Assembly: GCA_029946045.1 (NCBI GenBank)
Contig: JAQSDS010000395.1
Location: 1-19,694 of the forward strand
From: Rhodoferax sp.
Lineage (GTDB): Bacteria; Pseudomonadota; Gammaproteobacteria; Burkholderiales; Burkholderiaceae_C
DNA: 19,694 bases
Reading direction: 5' to 3'
Below, one piece after another: positions 1-8,047 of this stretch; the first letter of the stretch is position 1, and each line of letters opens with the position of its first letter. The notes below the pieces were generated by a model that was not told the origin of the DNA, did not search any database, and saw only the letters and a program-made list of their open reading frames with translations. Both the position numbers and the translations under genes were made by a program.

Positions 1-858
1 ATCATCAAGGGTGGTGATGCCGGTGAAATGCTCAACAAACTCATTCTGACGCGCGCCCAACCTGTGGCCGATGCGGTGTTTGGCCTTGACAACACGCTGG
101 TTGGCAAGGCGCTGGCCGCCGGGGTGCTGGAGCCCACGCTGCGCCAGACTGCGAATGCCCCCGATGCCCATTTGGGCGCTGCGCTGGCGGCCGTGGACTA
201 TGGTTTTGTGACCCTGAACTACGACAAGGCGACTGTGGCCAAAAGCGGTGTCGCTTTGCCCAAGAGTTTGCAGGATCTGACCCTGCCTGCCTACAAGGGC
301 TGGCTGGTGACGCCCAACCCGGCCACCAGTAGCACGGGTTATGCCTTTTTGCTGGCCACCATCTCAGGTCTAGGCGAAGAGCCCGCTTTTGCCTGGTGGG
401 CGCAGATGCGCGGCAATGGCCTGAAAGTGGTGAAAGGCTGGAGCGAAGCCTATTACACCGACTTTTCCCGCAACAACGGCGCCTACCCGCTGGTGGTGAG
501 CTATGCCACCAGCCCGGCGGCTGAGGTGTTTTACAGCAAGGAGAAAATCACGGAATCTCCCACCGCCAGCCTCAACCTCAAGGGCGGTGTCTTTCGCCAG
601 GTCGAAGGGGTGGGCCTGGTCAAGGGCGGCAGCCAGCGCGATGCGGCGCTGAAGTTTGTCGACTTCATGCGCTCAAGCCCGGTGCAGCAAGCCTTGCAGA
701 CCGACATGTGGATGTACCCGGTGCAGGCCGGCACGGCGCGCGCCGAGGTCATGCGCCACGCCGCAGAGCCCGCCGTCTTCGAAGCCCCCGCCGTGCAAGT
801 GGTGGCAGCCAAAGGTGCCGACTGGGTGGCGCGCTGGACCAAAGTGGTGTTGAAGTAA
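1..858 (+). CDS. thiB: Thiamine ABC transporter, periplasmic substrate-binding protein (5' end missing)
   Basis: The open frame runs from base 1 to a TAA at 856-858, giving 285 codons, and has no start within the window, so the N-terminus with its signal peptide lies upstream. The visible part begins in the GDAGEMLNKLILTRAQP region typical of ThiB/TbpA-type iron(III)/thiamine binding proteins. It continues with the DNTLVGKAL segment, a tyrosine- and tryptophan-bearing ligand-pocket stretch (GWSEAYYTDF) and a C-terminal LKFVDFMRSSPVQQALQ helix. The family is about 330-340 residues, so roughly 50 are missing. ThiB captures thiamine or its phosphates in the periplasm and hands them to ThiP/ThiQ, which follow on the same strand after a 200-base gap. 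A TPP riboswitch might precede the gene but would lie outside the window. Confidence 0.9.
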   Translation: MIKGGDAGEMLNKLILTRAQPVADAVFGLDNTLVGKALAAGVLEPTLRQTANAPDAHLGAALAAVDYGFVTLNYDKATVAKSGVALPKSLQDLTLPAYKGWLVTPNPATSSTGYAFLLATISGLGEEPAFAWWAQMRGNGLKVVKGWSEAYYTDFSRNNGAYPLVVSYATSPAAEVFYSKEKITESPTASLNLKGGVFRQVEGVGLVKGGSQRDAALKFVDFMRSSPVQQALQTDMWMYPVQAGTARAEVMRHAAEPAVFEAPAVQVVAAKGADWVARWTKVVLK

Positions 859-908
859 ATTCATTTGCGCCATCGGACCTGAACCATGAACCGCTTGGCC
901 CAGGACAT

Positions 909-939
909 CCTTCGGCCCGGGGGCGGGCCTCCTACAAAA
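909..939 (-). repeat. REP-like element, left copy (inverted partner of 1012-1041)
   Basis: Read on the minus strand the element is TTTTGTAGGAG, a 14-base hairpin core, then CGAAGG. The core is GCCCG-CCCC-CGGGC, a perfect 5-bp stem with a 4-base loop. The GTAGGAG head beside a small G/C-rich hairpin is the architecture of REP elements mobilised by RAYT (TnpA-REP) proteins, as known in Pseudomonas. It lies between thiB and thiP and points away from the second copy. The assignment rests on architecture and on the matching second copy. Confidence 0.6.
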
Positions 940-1011
940 GCAGGGCCTCTCAACAAAGATACCGGGCTTGCTATTCTGGCAGCAGCGCCCGAGCCCCAAA
1001 ATTTCCGATTC

Positions 1012-1041
1012 TTTGTGGGAGCGGCGCCCTCGCTGCGAAGG
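1012..1041 (+). repeat. REP-like element, right copy (inverted partner of 909-939)
   Basis: On the plus strand this reads TTTGTGGGAG, then the 14-base core CGGCG-CCCT-CGCTG (5-bp stem with one G-T pair, 4-base loop), then CGAAGG. Head, 14-base core length and tail match the left copy at 909-939 on the other strand, so the two form an inverted pair about 70 bases apart. The tail is followed at once by CCTTCG, making CGAAGGCCTTCG (1036-1047) a perfect 12-base palindrome. The pair could fold into one long stem and lessen read-through from thiB into thiP. Confidence 0.6.
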
Positions 1042-1056
1042 CCTTCGAGCGCTGAC

Positions 1057-1075
1057 GCTGCATGAAAAATGCAGC
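1057..1075 (+). other. Perfect hairpin just before thiP
   Basis: GCTGCAT (1057-1063) and ATGCAGC (1069-1075) pair perfectly around a GAAAA loop. The stem covers the ATG at 1062, an in-frame upstream candidate start for thiP, and leaves the ATG at 1095 with its AAGGG ribosome-binding site free. There is no following T run, so it is not an intrinsic terminator. It may help favour the downstream start or protect the thiP transcript. Confidence 0.45.
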
Positions 1076-1094
1076 AGGTCAAGGGTTGTTTTCG

Positions 1095-2678
1095 ATGTAT
1101 TGGCTCGGCCTGTTGCCTGCTGCGGCACTGTTGCTGTTGCTGATCGCGCCTTTGGCCCGGCTGGCACTGACCGGCTTCACTGGCGAGGCCAGTTGGCCCG
1201 GTGCCGCCAGCAGCAACTGGTCACTCTGGGCCCCGTGGCAAGACGACTACCTGCGCTGGCGCGTGATTTGGTCACTGGCGCAGGCGGGTATCACCTGCGT
1301 GATGGCGTTCGTGCTGGGCTTGCCGCTGGCCTGGGTGCTGGCGCGTTTTGAATTTGCCGGGCGCACCCTGGTGCTGCGCTTGCTGATGCTGCCCTTTGTC
1401 GTGCCAACGATGGTGGCGGCTTTGGGCGTGCTGGCATTATGGGGGCCGCGTGGCCTGCTCAGTGGCTGGCTTGGCATCCATTTGCACGACACACCCTGGC
1501 TGCTGCTGTACGGCAACCTGTTTTTTAACCTGTGTCTGGTGGTGCGCGCCGGGGTGGATGCGCTGGGTCAAGTCAACGCGCGTCAGGTGGCGGCGGCACG
1601 CTCGCTGGGGGCCACGCCGTGGCGCGCCTTTTGGCGCATCGAGTGGCCGGCCATTGCGCCGTGGTTGATGTCAAGCCTGTGCCTGGTGTTTTTGTATTGC
1701 TTTGCCGGTTTTGGCCTGGCCCTGGTGCTGGGTGGCCAGCGTTTTGCCACGGTAGAGGTCGAAATTTACACGCTTGTGGCGCACGAACTGCAATTGGGCC
1801 AGGCCAGCGTGCTGGCGCTGTGGATGCTGGTGCTCACGGGTGGTGTGGCCTTGGTGTATGCGCTGCTGGAAAAGCACCTGGCCGCCCCCAGCCGCGTCGA
1901 GCCCGTGCTGCGCCAGCCGCCGCAAGGCTTGCTGCAATGGCTGGCCTTGCTGACAGCGCTGGTTGTGCTGTTTTTCATTTGCGCGCTACCGGTGCTGGCG
2001 ATTGTGTGGCGGGCAATGCAGGCGGGCTGGACCACGTGGGTCAGCGTGCTTGACGCCGAGGTGCGCGCGGCGCTTTGGAACACGCTGCGCTTTACTCTTG
2101 TGGCGTTGGTGCTGGCTACCTTGCTGGGCGTGCTGCATGCGCTGGCGGCACAAAAATCGGTGCTGTGGCGCGCCGCCGCCTTTTTGCCGTTTGTGGTGTC
2201 ACCGGTCACTGTGGCGTTTGGCCTGCTGTTGCTGTACCCGGGCTGGACAGCCAGCTTGCCGCTGCTGCTGGCAGCCTATGCCGTGCTGGCGTACCCTTTT
2301 GTGGCCAAAGCAATGGCCGCCGGGCTGGACAGTTTGCCGTCGCATGTGCTGCACGCGGCGCGCACGCTGGGTGCCAGCCCACAGCGCACTTTCTGGCGCG
2401 TCACGCTGCCGCTGTTGCGTCCGGCCTTGCGCCGCGGCATGGCGTTTGCCGCCGCCACCGCGCTGGGTGAATTTGCCGTGACGCTGTTTTTGTCGCGCCC
2501 CGAATGGGCCACGCTGACCACCCTGATCTACCGGCGCCTGGGCCATCCTGGGGCCGCCAGCCTGGACCAGGCCTTTGTCTTGGCCTGTCTGCTGATGGGG
2601 CTGGCGCTGCTGGCGTTTTTGCTGATCGAGTGGCCGGCTGCAGGCAAGGTCCGGATGGGAGAATTGCACCATGCTTGA
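1095..2678 (+). CDS. thiP: Thiamine ABC transporter, permease protein
   Basis: This is a double-length inner-membrane permease of 527 residues with many hydrophobic segments, of the fused FbpB/ThiP type. It shows two cytoplasmic EAA-type loops that dock the ATPase: AAARSLGATPWRAFWRIEWP near residues 165-190 and HAARTLGASPQRTFWRVTLP near 420-440. It carries thiamine received from ThiB across the membrane. The start at 1095 is preferred because AAGGG lies about 9 bases before it. An in-frame ATG at 1062 would add 11 residues but lacks a ribosome-binding site and sits in a hairpin. The 3' end overlaps thiQ by 8 bases, implying translational coupling. Family and role are clear; the exact start is less sure. 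Confidence 0.92.
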   Translation: MYWLGLLPAAALLLLLIAPLARLALTGFTGEASWPGAASSNWSLWAPWQDDYLRWRVIWSLAQAGITCVMAFVLGLPLAWVLARFEFAGRTLVLRLLMLPFVVPTMVAALGVLALWGPRGLLSGWLGIHLHDTPWLLLYGNLFFNLCLVVRAGVDALGQVNARQVAAARSLGATPWRAFWRIEWPAIAPWLMSSLCLVFLYCFAGFGLALVLGGQRFATVEVEIYTLVAHELQLGQASVLALWMLVLTGGVALVYALLEKHLAAPSRVEPVLRQPPQGLLQWLALLTALVVLFFICALPVLAIVWRAMQAGWTTWVSVLDAEVRAALWNTLRFTLVALVLATLLGVLHALAAQKSVLWRAAAFLPFVVSPVTVAFGLLLLYPGWTASLPLLLAAYAVLAYPFVAKAMAAGLDSLPSHVLHAARTLGASPQRTFWRVTLPLLRPALRRGMAFAAATALGEFAVTLFLSRPEWATLTTLIYRRLGHPGAASLDQAFVLACLLMGLALLAFLLIEWPAAGKVRMGELHHA

Positions 2679-3315
2679 ACTGCGCCACATCAGCCAGAAC
2701 TACGGCGCGCGTGCCTTGCTGCAGGATATCAATCTGTCGGTGGCACCGGGTGAAATTGTGGCTTTGCTGGGGCCGTCGGGTAGCGGCAAAAGCACACTGC
2801 TTGCCATCGTGGCGGGTTTGCAGCAGCCATTGAGCGGCAGCGTCTGGTTTGACGGCCAGGACATCACTCGGGTCGCGCCAGAGCAGCGCCGGTTTGCCCT
2901 GATGTTTCAGGACTTTGCCTTGTTTCCGCACCTGAATGTGCTTGACAACGTGGCCTTTGGTCTGGTCGAGCAGCGGCTGGACAAGTCCAAGGCCAGGGCC
3001 AAAGCGCTGGAGATATTGGCCTTGTTTGGCCTGGCTGAACATGCCCGGCACAAGATCTGGCATTTGTCGGGTGGTGAGCAGCAGCGCGTGGCACTGGCCC
3101 GCGCGCTCATCACCCAGCCGCGTGCGCTGTTGCTTGATGAGCCTTTTTCCGCCCTCGATGCCGACCTGCGCATCAGCCTGCGCGACGAATTCAAAGCCCG
3201 CATCCAGGCCGCCGGCATACCCACGCTGCTGGTCACGCACGACGAACAGGAGGCCCGTGCCATGGCCGACCGCGCCGTGCGCCTGGTCAATGGGCAACTT
3301 GCGCCCGGTTGGTGA
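2671..3315 (+). CDS. thiQ: Thiamine ABC transporter, ATP-binding protein
   Basis: This is a compact 214-residue ABC ATPase, the usual size for ThiQ. It has Walker [10 protein letters not shown] (residues 34-42), the Q-loop within LMFQDFALFPH, the signature LSGGE (132-136), Walker B LLLDEP and the switch histidine in LLVTHDEQEA (His190). It powers import through ThiP. The ATG lies inside the 3' end of thiP and is preceded by GGGAGA, so expression is probably coupled. Gene order thiB-thiP-thiQ is what supports thiamine over iron or other substrates of this transporter family. Confidence 0.92.
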   Translation: MLELRHISQNYGARALLQDINLSVAPGEIVALLGPSGSGKSTLLAIVAGLQQPLSGSVWFDGQDITRVAPEQRRFALMFQDFALFPHLNVLDNVAFGLVEQRLDKSKARAKALEILALFGLAEHARHKIWHLSGGEQQRVALARALITQPRALLLDEPFSALDADLRISLRDEFKARIQAAGIPTLLVTHDEQEARAMADRAVRLVNGQLAPGW

Positions 3316-3403
3316 ACGGGCAAGGGCGCAATTTAGGGGCCAGCATTCAATCGCAAGCCCAGGGCTGCACGGCACAAGGGATCCGGCATAAACTGCCAAA
3401 GTC

Positions 3404-4825
3404 ATGAATGAACACGATGCCCCGACTCCCAGCCCGCTTGAAGCTGCTTTAGCCCTGCAGCGCCAGGCCTACCTGGCTCACCCGGTACCCATGCTGGCTG
3501 AGCGCACGGCCGATTTGCGCACGCTGCAGCGTTTTGTGCGCGAGCACAAGGAGGCGTTATGCGATGCCATCAGTGCCGATTACGGCCACCGCGCGCGCGT
3601 TGAAACCCTGCTGGCCGAGGTGTTCCCGGTGGTGGACGGCATTGACCATGTCATCAAACACCTGCGCGGCTGGATGAAACCGCAGCGCCGCGCGGTAGAC
3701 TGGCGCAATTTTCTGGGGGCCAGCAACCGCGTCATTCCGCAGCCGCTGGGTGTGGTGGGCGTGATCGTGCCGTGGAACTTTCCGCTGAACCTGAGCCTGG
3801 TGCCGCTGACCTACATCTTTGCCGCCGGTAACCGCGCCATGGTCAAGATGAGCGAAAACTCGCGTCACCTCGCGGCCTATCTGATTGAGCACATGCCGGC
3901 TTACTTCCCGCCGGAAAAGCTGCAGTTTTTTGACGAAACCGGCGGCGTGGGTATTGCCTTCTCGCAACTCAAATTCGACCATCTGCTGTTCACCGGCTCC
4001 AGCCAGACGGGCAGGGCGGTGATGGCGGCGGCCGCGCAGAACCTGTGCCCGGTCACGCTGGAGCTGGGCGGCAAGGCGCCGGCCATTGTCTGCGACGACT
4101 TTTCGCTACAGACCGCCGTCGAACGCATCATGTTTGTCAAGCTGCTCAACGCGGGCCAGATCTGCACCAGCGTTGACCATGCCTGGCTACCGGCGACCAA
4201 GGTCGATGAATTTGTGAGACTGGCGCGCGCCTTTGCGCGGCAACGCTACCCGCGGCTTGACAGCCCCGACTACACCGCCATCATTGACCAGCGCGCTTTC
4301 GAGCGGCTGCTGCACGCGCTGCAAGACGCTAAGGAACGAGGCGCCAAAGTGCTGCCCCTGCTGGACGGGCCCGCCTTTGATGCGGTCACGCGCAAAATCG
4401 CGCCGCACATCGTGCTGGACGCACCGCTTGATTGCCTGCTGATGCAGCGTGAGATCTTTGGCCCGATCCTGCCGCTGTGCAGTTACACCGCGCTGGAGCA
4501 AGTGATTGACCACATCAATGCCGGGCCGCGCCCGCTGGCGCTCTACCCGTTCAGCCATGACAAAGCGCAGGTTCAACACATCATCGACCGGGTCATGTCA
4601 GGTGGCGTCTCGGTAAACGACGCGCTGTTCCATGTGGGCCAGCACGACCTGCCCTTTGGTGGCGTCGGCGACTCCGGCATGGGCCACTACCACGGCCATG
4701 AAGGTTTTGAGACCTTTTCCAAAATGCGCCCGGTGTTTTACCAGGCGCGTTTCAGCACGCTCAAGTTTCTGTGGCCACCTTATGGCAAGCTGGCTGAGCG
4801 GGTGCTGGCGTTTTTGATCCGCTAA
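3404..4825 (+). CDS. Aldehyde dehydrogenase, coniferyl aldehyde dehydrogenase type
   Basis: This 473-residue NAD(P)-dependent aldehyde dehydrogenase oxidises an aldehyde to its acid. Landmarks are PWNFP (123-127), the nucleotide-binding GSSQTG (198-203), ELGGK with general base Glu220, catalytic Cys254 in GQICTS and EIFGP near 350. The KMSENS segment, the TSVDHAWLP continuation after the cysteine and the C-terminal hydrophobic tail (KFLWPPYGKLAERVLAFLIR) fit the class-3-like group that contains coniferyl aldehyde dehydrogenase (CalB) and long-chain aldehyde enzymes. No other phenylpropanoid gene is nearby, so the substrate is open. No ribosome-binding site is evident; a CATAAA box at 3387-3392 lies 11 bases before the ATG. 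The 3' end converges on the next gene with 9 bases between the stops. Confidence 0.85.
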   Translation: MNEHDAPTPSPLEAALALQRQAYLAHPVPMLAERTADLRTLQRFVREHKEALCDAISADYGHRARVETLLAEVFPVVDGIDHVIKHLRGWMKPQRRAVDWRNFLGASNRVIPQPLGVVGVIVPWNFPLNLSLVPLTYIFAAGNRAMVKMSENSRHLAAYLIEHMPAYFPPEKLQFFDETGGVGIAFSQLKFDHLLFTGSSQTGRAVMAAAAQNLCPVTLELGGKAPAIVCDDFSLQTAVERIMFVKLLNAGQICTSVDHAWLPATKVDEFVRLARAFARQRYPRLDSPDYTAIIDQRAFERLLHALQDAKERGAKVLPLLDGPAFDAVTRKIAPHIVLDAPLDCLLMQREIFGPILPLCSYTALEQVIDHINAGPRPLALYPFSHDKAQVQHIIDRVMSGGVSVNDALFHVGQHDLPFGGVGDSGMGHYHGHEGFETFSKMRPVFYQARFSTLKFLWPPYGKLAERVLAFLIR

Positions 4826-4834
4826 AAAACACCA

Positions 4835-6274
4835 TCAGGACGAGATGCGCACCACCCGCCCCGGGTTCATCAGGTGTTGCGGGTCCAGCGCCTGCTTGAT
4901 GGCGCGCATGGTTTGCAAGGCCACTGGCGACTTGTAGTGGGTGAGGTGGTCGACCTTGAGGCTGCCCACGCCATGTTCTGCAGAAATGGAGCCGCCATGG
5001 GCCATCACCTGGTCGAACACGATCTGATTCACACGCGTTTCCTGCTCCTGAAGAAAAACTGCGGCATCCTGGCCTTCTGGCGCTTGCACGTTGTAGTGCA
5101 GGTTGCCGTCGCCCAGGTGGCCAAAGTTGACCAGCCGCACGCCGGGAAGGGCTTGGGCCAGCAGGGCATCGGTGCCAGCAACAAAGGCCGCCATGCTGGA
5201 TACCGGCACCGAAATGTCGTGTTTGATGTTGAGACCTTCCAGTGCCTGCGCCAGCGGAATACTCTCGCGGATCTGCCACAGGCTGTGCGCCTGCGTCAGG
5301 TTTTCGGCCACCACCGCGTCAGTGACGCAACCCGCTTCGATGGCGGCTTCGAGCAAGCCTTCCAGCTGTGCCCGGGCGTGGGTTTCGGATTCGGCATCGG
5401 CGTTTTCCAGCAGCACACAAAAAGCGCTGCTCTGGTACAGCGGCACGCGCACATGGTTAAAGTGTCTGGCCACCAGGCTCAGGGCAAACTGGCCCATCAT
5501 CTCGAAGCCGGTCAGGCTCGCGCCCAGGTGCTGGTGCGCCAGACCCAACAGTTCGATGGCCGCCTCGATGGAGGGCACGGCGGCCCAGGCGGTGAGTTGC
5601 GCCTTGGGCTGCGGGTAGAGCTTGAGCGTGGCGGCGGTGATGATGCCCAGTGTGCCTTCGGCGCCAATGTAGAGATTCTTCAGGTCGTAACCGGTGTTGT
5701 CCTTGCGCAGGCCGCTCAGGCCCTGCCAGATATCGCCTTGCGGCGTGACCACCTCCAGCCCCAGGCACAGGTCGCGTGTATTGCCAAAGCGCAGCACCTG
5801 CGTGCCGCCGGCATTGGTGCCCAGGTTGCCACCGATGGTGCACGAGCCCTCTGCGGCCAGGCTCAGGGGAAACCAAAAGCCCTCTGACGCGGCGCACTCC
5901 TGCACGGTTTGCAAAATGCAGCCAGCATCCACCGTCATCGTCAGGTTGGCCGCATCAACGCTGCGCACCGCGTTCAGGCGCTGCAGGCTCAGCACAATTT
6001 GCCGGCCCGACTCATCCGGCGTCGAGCCCACCACCAGGCCGGTGTTGCCGCCTTGTGGCACGATGCTCAGACCGCTGTTGGGGTGCTGCGCCAGGTAGTC
6101 AGCGCAGGCCTTCACCACTCGCGCCACCTCTTGCGTGCTGGCTGGGCGCACCACGGCCAGCGCCTTGCCCGCCGTGCGTTTGCGCCAATCTTGCGTCCAG
6201 GCGCTGAGGTCGCCGTCGGTCAGCACATGGGCTGTGCCAACGATGGTTTTGAGTTCAGCGAGCAGCTTTTGCAT
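4835..6274 (-). CDS. FAD-binding oxidoreductase, D-2-hydroxyacid dehydrogenase (GlcD/D2HGDH) family
   Basis: This 479-residue flavoprotein of the vanillyl-alcohol-oxidase fold oxidises D-2-hydroxy acids. FAD-binding landmarks are VPQGGNTGL (72-80), the IGGNLGTNAGG pyrophosphate loop and GYDLKNLYIGAEGTLGI. The C-terminal metal and substrate region has HLGDGNLHYN and SAEHGVGSLK, and the protein ends with DPQHLMNPGRV. This pattern resembles D-2-hydroxyglutarate and D-lactate dehydrogenases; the exact acid is not readable from sequence. The ATG at 6274 is chosen because the conserved sequence begins there; 28 upstream in-frame codons would run into DUF2069 coding sequence and look unnatural. It overlaps the 3' end of the DUF2069 gene by 20 bases, so the two are probably one transcript. 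Confidence 0.85.
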   Translation of the reverse strand: MQKLLAELKTIVGTAHVLTDGDLSAWTQDWRKRTAGKALAVVRPASTQEVARVVKACADYLAQHPNSGLSIVPQGGNTGLVVGSTPDESGRQIVLSLQRLNAVRSVDAANLTMTVDAGCILQTVQECAASEGFWFPLSLAAEGSCTIGGNLGTNAGGTQVLRFGNTRDLCLGLEVVTPQGDIWQGLSGLRKDNTGYDLKNLYIGAEGTLGIITAATLKLYPQPKAQLTAWAAVPSIEAAIELLGLAHQHLGASLTGFEMMGQFALSLVARHFNHVRVPLYQSSAFCVLLENADAESETHARAQLEGLLEAAIEAGCVTDAVVAENLTQAHSLWQIRESIPLAQALEGLNIKHDISVPVSSMAAFVAGTDALLAQALPGVRLVNFGHLGDGNLHYNVQAPEGQDAAVFLQEQETRVNQIVFDQVMAHGGSISAEHGVGSLKVDHLTHYKSPVALQTMRAIKQALDPQHLMNPGRVVRISS

Positions 6275-6713
6275 GGCCGGATGCGCTGGTATCGGGGTTA
6301 TCAGGGGTGTCGGTCGCCGGCTTGGCTGCCGCCGCGTTTTTGAGGCGCAAGCGCACATGCAGCGCGCAGGCAGTAAAGAGGGTCAGGCAAAGGAAGACTT
6401 CCACCATAGCGAGATAGTTGCCAGGGGCCTTGTCGCTGTAGGCGCGGACCGCACCTTCGGTAAAGTACAGCCACACCAGCAAACTGACCCAGCGGTAGGT
6501 GTACATGCGGTTTTTCAGCAGACCGGCGAGCGGCAGGCACAGCGGCAACACCTTGAGCGCCAGCCAGGAGCCGCCCGGGCGCAGCGGTGCCAGCACCAGT
6601 TCCCAGGCCAGGCCCAGCAAAATCAGGCCCAGCAGGCTGCCAACTGCCAGAATTCGGGTCAGGGCCACGCTTGGTGTGGTGGGGGTGGGAGAGAAAGATG
6701 TAGAAGTGTTCAT
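6255..6713 (-). CDS. DUF2069 family inner-membrane protein
   Basis: The 152-residue protein has about four hydrophobic segments: near residues 18-44, 53-70, 76-93 and 101-120, followed by an alanine- and proline-rich hydrophilic tail. The YTYRWVSLLVWLYFTEG stretch is the hallmark of DUF2069, a small betaproteobacterial and gammaproteobacterial membrane family of unknown function. The ATG at 6713 is preferred because upstream in-frame codons overlap the divergent YihY gene. It is the first gene of a two-gene minus-strand unit with the FAD oxidoreductase. A wrbA gene often neighbours DUF2069 in related genomes but is absent here. Confidence 0.8.
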   Translation of the reverse strand: MNTSTSFSPTPTTPSVALTRILAVGSLLGLILLGLAWELVLAPLRPGGSWLALKVLPLCLPLAGLLKNRMYTYRWVSLLVWLYFTEGAVRAYSDKAPGNYLAMVEVFLCLTLFTACALHVRLRLKNAAAAKPATDTPDNPDTSASGHAKAAR

Positions 6714-6735
6714 TGTCGGTGGCATCATAGCGGCC
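6714..6735. promoter_or_regulatory. Very short divergent intergenic region between DUF2069 and yihY
   Basis: Only 22 bases separate the two start codons. On the minus strand a TATGAT box (6729-6724) matches the -10 consensus at 5 of 6 positions and lies 10 bases before the DUF2069 ATG, implying a near-leaderless message. No good -35 box was found. The plus-strand promoter for yihY must lie at least partly inside the DUF2069 coding sequence. Confidence 0.35.
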
Positions 6736-7974
6736 ATGAGTTCACCACACACAGCACGCATCAACTGGCCCCAGCGGCTGGATGTTTTTTTGAAAGACTT
6801 GTCGAATTTTCCCTGGAAAAATACCGCCCACACGCTGCGCGAACGCTTTCGGGAAGATCGTTTGGGGCTCACGGCCAGCAGTCTGACCTTCACCACCACC
6901 ATTGCGCTGGTGCCGCTGGTCACGGTGCTGCTGGCGGTGTTTACCGCGTTTCCGATATTTGCCAAGTTTCAGGGGGTGCTGCAGCAGTGGCTGATCGAGA
7001 GCCTGATTCCCGACACCATTGCGCGCCAGGTGCTGGGCTACCTGACGCAGTTTGCCGGCAAGGCCAGCAAACTCGGTGGCGTCGGCCTGGCCGTCTTGTT
7101 CGTTACTGCACTGGCGCTGGTCCTGACCATTGACCGCACCTTGAACGCCATTTGGCGGGTACGCAAACCACGCCCGCTGGGGCAAAGGGTGCTGGTGTAC
7201 TGGGCGGTGATGACCCTGGGTCCGATTTTGCTGGCACTCAGCCTGAGCGTGACGTCGTATGCCTTGTCTGCCTCCAAGGGGCTGGTGGGGGGCCTGCCGG
7301 GCGGCGTGCAACTGCTGCTGGACAGCCTGCAATTTGTGATGCTGGCCCTGGGGCTGGCCGCGCTGTACCGCTATGTGCCCAATACCCATGTGCGCTGGGC
7401 CCATGCCTGGGTGGGGGGCGTGTTTGTATCGGTGGGCTTTGAAGCCGCCAAAAAAATGCTGGTGTTCTACCTGGGCAAGGTGCCGACCTATTCGGTGTTG
7501 TACGGTGCCTTTGCCACGCTGCCGATCTTGCTGATCTGGATTTATGTTGGCTGGGTCATCGTGCTGCTGGGCGCGGTCATTGCCGCCTATTTGCCGAGCC
7601 TGCTCAGTGGGGTACAGCGCCGCGCCACGCCTCAGGGTTGGCAGTTTTTGCTGGCCATCGAGGTGCTGCAGCAGTTGGCGCCGCTGCGCATCAGCCCTGA
7701 CAGAGGCCTGACCATGGCGGAGTTGACGCAGGCGCTCAGGGTGGATGCCCTGCAGCTCGAACCCGTCATGGAGACCTTGGTGGCGCTGGACTGGGTTGGC
7801 CAGTTGCAGGAGGAGCGCGCCGACGGCGAAGCACGTTACGTGTTGTTGGCCGACCCCGACACCACGCCGCTGCGCGCCTTGCTGCACACCCTGCTCGTGC
7901 CCTACGAGCCCAGTACCCTGCATTTATGGGAAAACGGACGCTGGGAAGAATTGACGCTGCGTCAAGCGCTTTGA
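6736..7974 (+). CDS. YihY/BrkB (UPF0761) family inner-membrane protein
   Basis: The 412-residue protein starts with a short amphipathic region, then RERFREDRLGLTASSLTFTTTIALVPL, the typical opening of the YihY/BrkB family (once called RNase BN, wrongly). About six membrane segments follow to near residue 295, including the conserved VPTYSVLYGAFATLPILLIWIYVGW stretch. A soluble C-terminal extension of about 115 residues has a winged-helix-like look (LTMAELTQALRVDALQLEPVMETLVALDWV), common in the betaproteobacterial members. Cellular function is unknown. The ATG at 6736 is preferred over a frame extension reaching back to 6499, which lies antisense to DUF2069. Confidence 0.85.
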   Translation: MSSPHTARINWPQRLDVFLKDLSNFPWKNTAHTLRERFREDRLGLTASSLTFTTTIALVPLVTVLLAVFTAFPIFAKFQGVLQQWLIESLIPDTIARQVLGYLTQFAGKASKLGGVGLAVLFVTALALVLTIDRTLNAIWRVRKPRPLGQRVLVYWAVMTLGPILLALSLSVTSYALSASKGLVGGLPGGVQLLLDSLQFVMLALGLAALYRYVPNTHVRWAHAWVGGVFVSVGFEAAKKMLVFYLGKVPTYSVLYGAFATLPILLIWIYVGWVIVLLGAVIAAYLPSLLSGVQRRATPQGWQFLLAIEVLQQLAPLRISPDRGLTMAELTQALRVDALQLEPVMETLVALDWVGQLQEERADGEARYVLLADPDTTPLRALLHTLLVPYEPSTLHLWENGRWEELTLRQAL

Positions 7975-8047
7975 AGAGTCCGCAAATCGCAGCATCCGAA
8001 TGTTGGAAAATAGAGCACCTTTCACCCGAGTCCACACGAAGAACCCC

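Noticed and set aside
859..1061. Intrinsic terminator after thiB
   Set aside because: The hairpins present have REP-like architecture and no T run follows them.
2401..3405. 334-codon minus-strand frame opposite thiP/thiQ
   Set aside because: It lies antisense to both genes across their overlap and has no recognisable domain.
4874..5887. 337-codon plus-strand frame opposite the FAD oxidoreductase
   Set aside because: Shadow of the real minus-strand gene, which carries the FAD-binding motifs.
6499..6735. Upstream in-frame extension of the yihY gene
   Set aside because: It is antisense to the DUF2069 coding sequence, has no family similarity, and a family-like start exists at 6736.
6742..7923. 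393-codon open frame on the minus strand opposite yihY
   Set aside because: Its Gln/His-rich, low-complexity translation is a typical antisense shadow of a high-G+C gene; the plus strand encodes a recognisable membrane protein.
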